The position numbers and the translations under genes are program-made. From NCBI RefSeq assembly GCF_025398735.1, contig NZ_CP104694.1:5049465-5113464 (forward strand): 64,000 bases of DNA. The letters run 5' to 3'. The stretch is from Tahibacter amnicola (GTDB lineage: Bacteria > Pseudomonadota > Gammaproteobacteria > Xanthomonadales > Rhodanobacteraceae). A model generated the notes under the pieces. The model was not told the DNA's origin. It did no database searches and worked only from the letters and a program-made list of their open reading frames with translations. Within the stretch, counting starts at the first letter, position 1; each line of letters starts with the position of its first letter. Positions 35,819 to 43,800 of this stretch are shown here, one piece after another.

Positions 35819-36297
35819 TACACACCGGCGCCGGGCTTTCGCCGACGCCGCGCGAGTCGCGCCGACCTCTCGTCGGCGCCAGCACGCTCCCGGAACGGTG
35901 CCCCAGGTCCGCGCGCTGGGCACAACCGTGTCGGCGCTGCTGTTCGTACACAGTCCACCCGCGGTGGCCGAGGCAGCTGCGAGCCGTGCGGAAATCATCG
36001 CCCAGTACGTCAAGGCGAAGTCGGTCCCGGATCGATAGGTGGATGCACCGGATGAGCGCATTGTGAGACGAGCACCTCATTTCGTTAGTGCCGCGCTGTC
36101 GCGCTGATCATGTTCGATACCCTGTTCCGGTCGTATCGACCACGCGGCTTCGCCATCGGCGCTCTCCCCCCTGAAACCCGGTGGCGAAGCACGCGTTCCC
36201 GGACGCCGCGCCCCGATCCGCCGCAGCGGACGACGGCGTGACCCTGCCCCCCATCCTTGGTTAAGCTCATCGGGCACTTCCGAGAGCGACCCCCTCC
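35819..36297. other. Gap before the MoxR/vWA operon
   Basis: No supported gene. It contains a possible terminator hairpin (35869-35889) for the DUF3228 gene and must carry the promoter of the downstream four-gene operon. Confidence 0.4.
35869..35889 (+). terminator. Possible short hairpin terminator
   Basis: An 8-bp stem GCGCCGAC/GTCGGCGC with loop CTCTC, 50 bases behind the DUF3228 gene. There is no U-tract, so the call is tentative. Confidence 0.35.
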
Positions 36298-37416
36298 ATG
36301 GCCCGACAAACCTCCGCACGTGTGTCCGTGCCCCCTGCCGTCCAACGCCCGCCTGCGGAAATCCTGCATGGCGACGAACTGGCGGAGCTGATCCAGAGTG
36401 ACCGCGATCCGAAACCGCCGGGTTGGCAGCTGAGTTTGCGCGCGGTGCGACGGTTCATCACCGGGGATAGCGCAACCGGGCGGCCGGCCAAGCTGATGGT
36501 TCCGCTCAGCCTGGTCGATCGCGCCATGGTGACCCTGGCCAGCGGGCGCGGACTCCTGCTCGTGGGCGAGCCGGGTACTGCCAAATCGCTGCTGAGCGAA
36601 TTGTTGGCAGCCGCGATATCCGGCACCAGCGTGCTGACCGTACAGGGCGGTGCCTCCACCACCGAGGACCAGATCAAGTACGGCTGGAACTACGCCCTGC
36701 TGCTCAACGAAGGCCCCAGTCCGCGCGCCCTGGTGCCGGGGCCGATTCTCACGGCAATGCGCGAAGGCCGCATCGCGCGCTTCGAGGAAATCACGCGCTG
36801 TCCCGCCGAAGTGCAGGACAGCCTGCTGTCGATTCTTTCCGAGCGGGTGCTGATGGTTCCCGAGCTGGCCGGCGACGAGGGTGTGATCTATGCCAACGCG
36901 GGCTTCAACCTGATCGCAACAGCCAACACCCGCGACCGCGGCGTGAATGAAATGAGCGCCGCACTGAAGCGGCGTTTTGCGTTTGAGACCGTGTTTCCGA
37001 TCAGCAGTCTCGACGATGAACTCGCCCTGGTCACGCGCGAGGCGCAACGGCTCCTGCGCCAGTCGGGCGTGAGCCTGACGCCGCCGGATGATGTGATCGA
37101 AGTGCTGGTATCCAGCTTCCGTGAACTGCGTGCCGGGCTGGACGCCGACGGCGGCGGCATGGAGCGGCTATCCACCGTGCTCTCGACCGCCGAAGCCGTC
37201 AGCGTGGCGCATGCGGTGGGCCTGCGCGGCTACTACCTGCGCGGCGACGCGGGCGACCCGGGTGACATCGTCGAGGCGCTGCTGGGCACCGCGGTGAAGG
37301 ACAACGCCGATGACCTGAAGAAGCTGCGACGCTACCTCGAACAGAAGGTGAGCAAGCGCGCCGGTACGGCGTGGCGCGCATTCTACGAGGCCCGCCACCG
37401 CCTGCCCTCGGCGTGA
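36298..37416 (+). CDS. yehL: MoxR-family AAA+ ATPase, YehL-like (372 aa)
   Basis: A single AAA+ domain of the MoxR group. Walker A is GEPGTAKS (residues 90-97), Walker B is in RIARFEEITR, sensor 1 in NLIATANTRDRG, and the arginine-finger region in LKRRFAFETVFP. MoxR ATPases act as remodelling chaperones, usually with a vWA protein encoded next to them; the partner here is the gene at 39701. Gene order matches E. coli yehL-yehM-yehP-yehQ, so the symbol is by analogy. The stop overlaps the GTG start of the next gene (37413-37416). In vivo function is not established. Confidence 0.9.
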   Translation: MARQTSARVSVPPAVQRPPAEILHGDELAELIQSDRDPKPPGWQLSLRAVRRFITGDSATGRPAKLMVPLSLVDRAMVTLASGRGLLLVGEPGTAKSLLSELLAAAISGTSVLTVQGGASTTEDQIKYGWNYALLLNEGPSPRALVPGPILTAMREGRIARFEEITRCPAEVQDSLLSILSERVLMVPELAGDEGVIYANAGFNLIATANTRDRGVNEMSAALKRRFAFETVFPISSLDDELALVTREAQRLLRQSGVSLTPPDDVIEVLVSSFRELRAGLDADGGGMERLSTVLSTAEAVSVAHAVGLRGYYLRGDAGDPGDIVEALLGTAVKDNADDLKKLRRYLEQKVSKRAGTAWRAFYEARHRLPSA

Positions 37417-39704
37417 ACGCCTCTGTCGAGATCATTGGCGTCCGCCACCACAGCCCCGCCTGCGCGCGGCTGGTGGCGGCGCGCCTGCGCGACTGGCGCC
37501 CGGACCGGGTGCTGATCGAAGGCCCCAGTGATTTCAACGACCGTATCGAGGAACTGCAGCGTCCGGGACACGTCGCGCCCGTCGCTATTTTCAGCTATTA
37601 CAGTGATAGCGAGCACACGCACCACTGCTATGCGCCCTTCAGCGACTACGCGCCGGAATGGATCGCCCTGCGCGTGGCCCCGGAAATCGGTGCGAAGGTT
37701 CAATTCATCGACCTGCCCTACTGGCACGAAGGCTCCCGCGGACGTGCGCAGGTGGTCGGCGATGCGGATGCCGCGCGGCGCCATCGGGCCCGCGAACGCG
37801 CGCTGGCGCAGCGCCTGGGCCTGGATGATGGCGATGCGCTGTGGGATCACCTGTTCGAGCAGGCGCTGCCCACCGACCAGCTCGCGGCAAGGCTGGCCAC
37901 CTACTTTGACGAGCTGCGCGCCGGTGAGCTCGGCGACGCCAGCGATCGCGCGCGCGAAACCTACATGGCGCACTGCATCGCGCATGCACGGGCCGAGGGC
38001 GGCCGCGTCCTGGTCGTCTGCGGCGGTTGGCATCGACCGGCGTTGCTGCGGCTGGCAGAGTCTGCCACGGCCGGTCCGGCGGATCTGCACCTGGCCGTAC
38101 CGCCGTCGATCCAGCGCCAGGGCAGTTTCCTGATCCCCTACAGTGATCGCCGCCTGGAAGCGCTCGGCGGCTACGGCGCCGGCGTGCAATCGCCGGCCTA
38201 TTACCGTTGGCTTTATGAACACGGCGCGGAAGGCGCGGCCGAGCGCGCGCTTCGCGCCGTCGTCAGCCGTCTGCGCGCCGGCAGGCAGAGCGTGTCGACG
38301 GCGGGCCTCGTGGCCGCCACGACGCGCATGCACCTGCTCGCCCACCTGCGCGGTCACGCACAACCGTTGCGCGTGGACGTCCTTGACGGATTGCTCGATG
38401 CCATGAGCAGCGAAGCGCTCAGCGCGCCACCGCCGTGGCAGTCGCGTGGCGTACTGTCGATGCAGGACGATCCCGTGCTACGCGAAGCGTTGCTGGCGCT
38501 GACCGGCGACACGGTCGGCCGTCTGGCACCCGGAACGCCGCTGCCGCCGCTGGTGGCTGATGTGAACGAACTGCTGGAACGCCATGCGCTGGCCGGTGAG
38601 GGCACCCTGCAGCTGGATCGCCAGCGCGACGCCCACCGCCCGCGCCTGGAAACCTTGTGGCGACTGCGCGTCCTGCGCATCCCCGGCTTTGACTACCGCG
38701 GCAGCAGCGCGCCGCAGGCGGCGCGGCAGCTGGGCGCCGACCAGTATCCTTGTGAGGAATGGCATCTGCGCCCCGGCGATACGCGACACGTCGCCCTGGT
38801 TGAAGCCGGTGCCTACGGCCCGACGTTGCAGGCGGCGGCGCTTCGGCGCCTGCGCGAGTCCGTCGCCGACGCCGCCCAGATCGATGACCTCGCCGAGCTG
38901 TACGTAACAGCGCTTCGCGCCGGCTACGACGACTTCGGCGCAAGCGTCCTGCCCGATCTGCACGCCGCCGTGCTCCACTGTACCGAACATGGCCCCCTGG
39001 GACGCGCAGGCCTGCGCCTCTTCGGGCTGCTGCGAAATCGGCTCGGTCCGTCCGACAGCGGCGTCCTGCTGCTGCCGGCGCTGGATGCCATCGTGAACCG
39101 TGTCCTTTGGTTACTGGAAGGTTTGTCCGCACCGAACCAGCCGGCCAGTACCGATGATGTCGTGGCGCTGCAGCTGGTCGATCGTGTGCTCGGTGACGAT
39201 GCCGCCGGCGGCATCGTCACCGGCAGCCTGCTCGATACACTCCATCGCCTGGGTGGCAACGCCGACCTTCCGCCCTCCGCGCGCGGCGCCACCTTCGGTG
39301 TGCTGTGGCGCCATGCGCCGGTCGACGCCGTTGAAACACCGCTACTGGCGGCCGTGAAAGCCTATGCACACGGCGAACCGCTGGGTGATTTCCTGTTCGG
39401 CCTGTTCGCACTCGCGCGCACCGAGTGCGCCCGCTCCAGCCAGCTGCTCGGTGTACTCGACGGCGTTGTCAGCGCAATGACCGAACAGGAGTTCCTGGTC
39501 GCCGCACCGGCATTGCGCCAGGCCTTTCACTACTTCCCGCCACGCGAGCGCGCGCAGATCGGCATGCAGGTCGCACAGCGGCATCGCGAGGGCGACCACG
39601 TCGACTCCGACTGGATGCGCCTGCCCTGCTCGATCGACGACCTGCGCCGCAGCGCGCGCCTGCTCGCCTCAATCGAACGCTTGCGAACACGGTTCGGCCT
39701 ATGA
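37413..39704 (+). CDS. yehM: DUF5682 family protein, YehM-like (763 aa)
   Basis: A large cytoplasmic protein. The N-terminal part reads VEIIGVRHHSPACARLV, then VLIEGPSDFN and later VLVVCGGWHRPALLRL. The early H and E plus the late G-x-x-H recall the ChaN/TraB/TIKI-type fold; this resemblance is my inference. The rest is alpha-helical with no nameable motif. E. coli YehM is of similar size (about 760 aa) in the same gene position. The start is a GTG at 37413 overlapping the previous stop, and the stop overlaps the ATG of the next gene, so the products are made in fixed proportion. It may be the effector or substrate-handling part of a MoxR/vWA machine. Confidence 0.88.
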   Translation: MNASVEIIGVRHHSPACARLVAARLRDWRPDRVLIEGPSDFNDRIEELQRPGHVAPVAIFSYYSDSEHTHHCYAPFSDYAPEWIALRVAPEIGAKVQFIDLPYWHEGSRGRAQVVGDADAARRHRARERALAQRLGLDDGDALWDHLFEQALPTDQLAARLATYFDELRAGELGDASDRARETYMAHCIAHARAEGGRVLVVCGGWHRPALLRLAESATAGPADLHLAVPPSIQRQGSFLIPYSDRRLEALGGYGAGVQSPAYYRWLYEHGAEGAAERALRAVVSRLRAGRQSVSTAGLVAATTRMHLLAHLRGHAQPLRVDVLDGLLDAMSSEALSAPPPWQSRGVLSMQDDPVLREALLALTGDTVGRLAPGTPLPPLVADVNELLERHALAGEGTLQLDRQRDAHRPRLETLWRLRVLRIPGFDYRGSSAPQAARQLGADQYPCEEWHLRPGDTRHVALVEAGAYGPTLQAAALRRLRESVADAAQIDDLAELYVTALRAGYDDFGASVLPDLHAAVLHCTEHGPLGRAGLRLFGLLRNRLGPSDSGVLLLPALDAIVNRVLWLLEGLSAPNQPASTDDVVALQLVDRVLGDDAAGGIVTGSLLDTLHRLGGNADLPPSARGATFGVLWRHAPVDAVETPLLAAVKAYAHGEPLGDFLFGLFALARTECARSSQLLGVLDGVVSAMTEQEFLVAAPALRQAFHYFPPRERAQIGMQVAQRHREGDHVDSDWMRLPCSIDDLRRSARLLASIERLRTRFGL

Positions 39705-40855
39705 CCACCATCACGCTCACACCGCTGGAACGCTGGCGTCTGCTGCTGGGCGAGAGCGCCGAGCGCACGCTCGGGGGCAGTGGCCTCAGCGTAACGGTGC
39801 AGTCCATGGACCGCGCGCTGGAGTGGCTGTATGGCCGCGATACACAGGGCGATGATCGGGACGTGATGAGCCGGGAGCGTTCCGCTGACCTTGGCGCCAG
39901 CGCGCTGGCTGTGCCCGAATGGATCAACCAGGTGCACAGCCTGTTTCCCCGGGAAACGATCGAGCGCCTGGAACGTGATGCGGTTGAGCACTACAAGATC
40001 AACGAACTCGTCACCAGTCCTGAAGTGCTCAAGCGCGTGCAACCCAGCCAGGCCCTGCTCGAAGCGGTGATGCGCACCAGGCACCTGATGAATCCCCAGG
40101 TGCTGGCAATGGCGCGCGACCTCGTTGCGGCCGTGGTTCGGCAACTGATCGAAGCCCTCGCGGTGGAGCTGCAACAGGCTTTCAGCGGCGTACGCAATCG
40201 CCGGCAGCACACCCGTTTTGCGAATGCACGGAACTTCGACGCCGCGGCGACCTTGCGCGCCAACCTCAAGCACTACGACATTCGCCAACGCCGGCTGGTG
40301 ATCGAACGGGCTCTCTTCAACCGGCGCAGCACGCGGCACCTGGAGCGCTGGCAGATCATCCTGGTGGTCGACCAGAGCGGCAGCATGCTGCCCAGCGTGA
40401 TCCACTCGGCGGTTACGGCGGCATGCCTGAGCGGACTGCCGGGCATCGACACGCACCTGCTCGCTTTCGATACGGAAGTGGTCGACCTGACCGACGAACG
40501 TAACGATCCAGTGGAGCTGCTGATGAAGGTGCAGCTGGGCGGCGGCACCGATATCCAGAAAGCCATGCGCTACGCCGCAGAACGCATCGATGCGCCGCGA
40601 CGCGCCATCGTGGTGCTGATCAGCGACTTCTACGAAGGCGCCTCGCCGCACCTGTTGCCGCGCATCGTGCGAGAACTGTGCGCGCAGGGGACGCGCGTAC
40701 TGGGCCTGGCTGCACTGGACCAGGAAGCCGTTCCCGCCTATGACCGCGAAATGGCAGCGACGCTGGTTGCCGCCGGTGCCGAGATCGGTGCCATGACGCC
40801 CGGGCAGCTGGCGCGCTGGCTGGCCGAGAAACTCAAAGGTGGACGGGCCGGCTGA
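39701..40855 (+). CDS. yehP: von Willebrand factor A domain protein, YehP-like (384 aa)
   Basis: An all-helical N-terminal half (about 1-200) precedes a vWA domain. The metal-ion-dependent adhesion site is complete: Asp224-x-Ser226-x-Ser228 in VVDQSGSML, Thr283 in GGGTDIQ and Asp309 in ISDFYEG. There is no signal peptide or membrane helix, so it is an intracellular MoxR partner rather than a pilus or adhesin protein. Its ATG overlaps the DUF5682 stop (39701-39704). E. coli YehP (about 378 aa) has the same size and position. A role presenting clients to the MoxR ATPase through the metal site is inference from other MoxR-vWA pairs. Confidence 0.93.
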   Translation: MTTITLTPLERWRLLLGESAERTLGGSGLSVTVQSMDRALEWLYGRDTQGDDRDVMSRERSADLGASALAVPEWINQVHSLFPRETIERLERDAVEHYKINELVTSPEVLKRVQPSQALLEAVMRTRHLMNPQVLAMARDLVAAVVRQLIEALAVELQQAFSGVRNRRQHTRFANARNFDAAATLRANLKHYDIRQRRLVIERALFNRRSTRHLERWQIILVVDQSGSMLPSVIHSAVTAACLSGLPGIDTHLLAFDTEVVDLTDERNDPVELLMKVQLGGGTDIQKAMRYAAERIDAPRRAIVVLISDFYEGASPHLLPRIVRELCAQGTRVLGLAALDQEAVPAYDREMAATLVAAGAEIGAMTPGQLARWLAEKLKGGRAG

Positions 40856-40856
40856 G

Positions 40857-43800
40857 ATGACTGCTGCCTTGCGCGCCGACTTGCTCAAGCTGACCCCCGA
40901 AGCCTTGGCGCAGCTGGCCAACCTCGGCCTGGTCAAGCGCGCGCAGCGCGAGCTGGCCGCCGGCTATGTGCCGCAATTGACGCATGCGGACGACGGCACC
41001 GTCTCGGCCATCTTTCCCGACCAGGTTCAGACCGCCTTTCCGCCCGGTGCCGGACTGAAGGAAGCACGCTGCAGTTGCGGCGCAACGCTTTGCCGTCACC
41101 GCATCGCGACGGTGCTGCACTATGCGGCCACGAGCGCCGATGAAGCACCGGCGGCAGCACCCGCCGAGGCGCGTTTTGCTGACCTCGACGAACAACAGAT
41201 CCGCGACCAGACAACCGCCTCCCTGTGGGCGGCCGTCGAGCGCGAGGCACGCAGCGGAATCCGCATCGACGTCGAACGCAGTCACAGCGCGGACCGGCGC
41301 AGCGTGGTCTACACCGCGCGTCTGCCGCACGCCACGGCGCGCTTCTACGCGGGTGCGGATCTGGCGTTCGCGCGCTGCGACTGCACCGCTCAGCAACGCT
41401 GCGAACATATCGCTCTGGGTGCGTTGGCCCTCAAGCGCGCCGGAGACATCGGCGACGTGCGCCTGACCATCGAGCTGGGCGATCGTCGCGACGGCGACCA
41501 CAAGGGTACTGCCTTCGCGTTCTGCGTGGAGCCCTACCGACATCTCGTCCGCGTACTGCTGGCGCAAGGGCTTGCGAACGGCGCTGCCGACAGTCCGCAC
41601 ACGGCGCAGGCGCTGAACGATGCGCTGCAGGCCAGCCGCAACATCGATGCCACCTGGCTGACCCTGTGCCTGGAAGCCATCGAGCAATGGCTCGATCACT
41701 ATCACCGGCGTAGCGCCCGGTTTTCCTATGGCGAGGGCGTCCAGTTGCTGCGCGAGCTGAGTCTGCGCGTGGCTGTCGCGCAGGCGGGTACGGCCGAGCT
41801 TTCGCCGCGCGCCGTGCTTGGCATGGGCGAAGCCATGGAAACGGCAATGGATCGCCTCGGCCTGATTTCGCTGGGTATGCGCCTGGAAGGCGATGGTGCC
41901 GACCGTTGCGCCACGCTTGCTGTCGTTGACTGTGACACACAAACCCTGCTCTGCCTGCAGAAAACCTGGCAACGCAAGACGGATGACGGCACCAGCGAGC
42001 TCGCGCAGCTGGACCAGCAGCGCGTCGCCGGCAGCCTGCGCCTGGGCAAGCTGGCACAGGGCACCCTGGTGACCACCACCGCCCGGCGTCGCGCCAACGG
42101 CGAACTCAAGCTCGGGCAAAGTTTCGCCGGCAAGGCTTCCGTCACGCCGCACACTGGCGACTGGTCGGCGTTGCGCCCGCCGCTCCTGATCGAATCGCAG
42201 AAGGATTTCCTGCGCCAGGAAACGCACGCGCCACCCCGCGATCTGCTGGCGCGCAGCGCCCTGCCCGGCTTCCACGTGTTGCGTCTGGCACGGGTGATGA
42301 CGCTGGGGTTTGATCCGGCGCAACAACGCCTGCACGCCATCGTACTGGACCCCGGCGGTTCGCCCTGGCATCTGGTACGCGACTACGCCGCCACCACACC
42401 GGGAGCCTTCGACGCCATTGCACGGGCACTGCGCGACGTCGCGGCGTCGCCCCGGCCTGCCTATGCCGCCGGCCCCGTACGGCGCCATGCAGAGGGCCTG
42501 ACGCTGGAGCCCTGGGCGCTGAGTGTGGGGCGCCTCGTCGTTCCTGACGCGACTGCACCGGATGGCACACTTGCCGAAGTTCCGCTTATCAATGTGCCGA
42601 CCGCTGGCCAGGATCCGCTTCGCCAGTTCCTCGCGGCAATCGATGAGTGCCTGTGCGAAGTGTTGCGCGATGGATTGCGCCGTCACAGCGGGGCCTCCGA
42701 ACGACTCGGTGAACTGCTCCGGCGCTGTCGCGACCTGGGTCTGGCCGGCACGGGTGAGCGCGGTGCCGGCGCACTGCTGCAACAGTTGTCGACGCACTGG
42801 CACGCCAGCCGCCAGGGTGAACGCGACAGCGTCTTCGCTGCGGCGACAGCCTTTGGGGATCTTGTTCAATGGACCGCGCTGGCACGCCACGCGGCCGCTT
42901 CCATCGATCTGGACGTTTCTGAGGGGAAAATGACCATGCAGCGCTTTGAGCTGGTAGAAGGAACCGCATCGAAGTTCTGGGAAATCAGCCGGGACGGCTG
43001 CACCTACACGGTGCGCTTCGGACGCATCGGCACCAACGGGCAGACGCAGAGCAAGACAGCGCCCACCGAAGCCAAGGCACAGGCTGAAGTGGACAAGTTG
43101 ATCAAAGAAAAAACCGGCAAAGGGTACTCATCCGTCGCGGTGGCTGCCGGCGCCCGGCTGGACGCTGTGGCGGTAAAACCGGCCAGGCCGGCCGCCGCTC
43201 CTGCTGCCCCCGCGCAAGCACCGGCCGAAGGCGCGCCCGCCACGCTCGCATCCACGACGGAACCAGTCGCCGATCCATCGCCACCGGCTCCCACCGGCGC
43301 GCCAGTGCACCCGGGATCGATTCCCATGCCCAGCGGGCAGTTCCAGTTCACGCCGGCGATGCGGAAGCTGCTGCCGGTGCAGCGCGGATTCGATGCGCCC
43401 GCCCAGCCACAAACGCCGCAGGACACACTGTGGGGCCGTCTGCCGAACTTCGTCGGCGCAGACCAACAGCGCGCGCACGCCGCTATCAGCACGGCCGGCT
43501 TGAGCCAGCTCGCCAAACAGTTTCCGATCGCGGAAATCTTCACGGCGAGCAGCCTGAGCACCCCCGATGCCGCACGCTGGGAAGCGGCGATGCAGCTGGC
43601 GACGGCACTGCAAAGCGCCATATACGGCGGCAACATCATGATGGCCCTGCTGGAACTGTGTGTCGTACTCCATGGTGCCGAATTCGCGGTGGGTACGTAT
43701 CTGGCAGCCATGGCGCCGGCACCCTCCGGCCGCCTGTACAGCTGGGTCGGGCCCGTACCGGGCGTCGAGATCCTCCATGAGGCGTTGGCACGTTGCACCG

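Noticed and set aside
40833-42890. 685-codon open frame on the minus strand opposite the SWIM-WGR gene
   Set aside because: It is antisense to conserved SWIM sequence; composition is biased and no family is recognisable.
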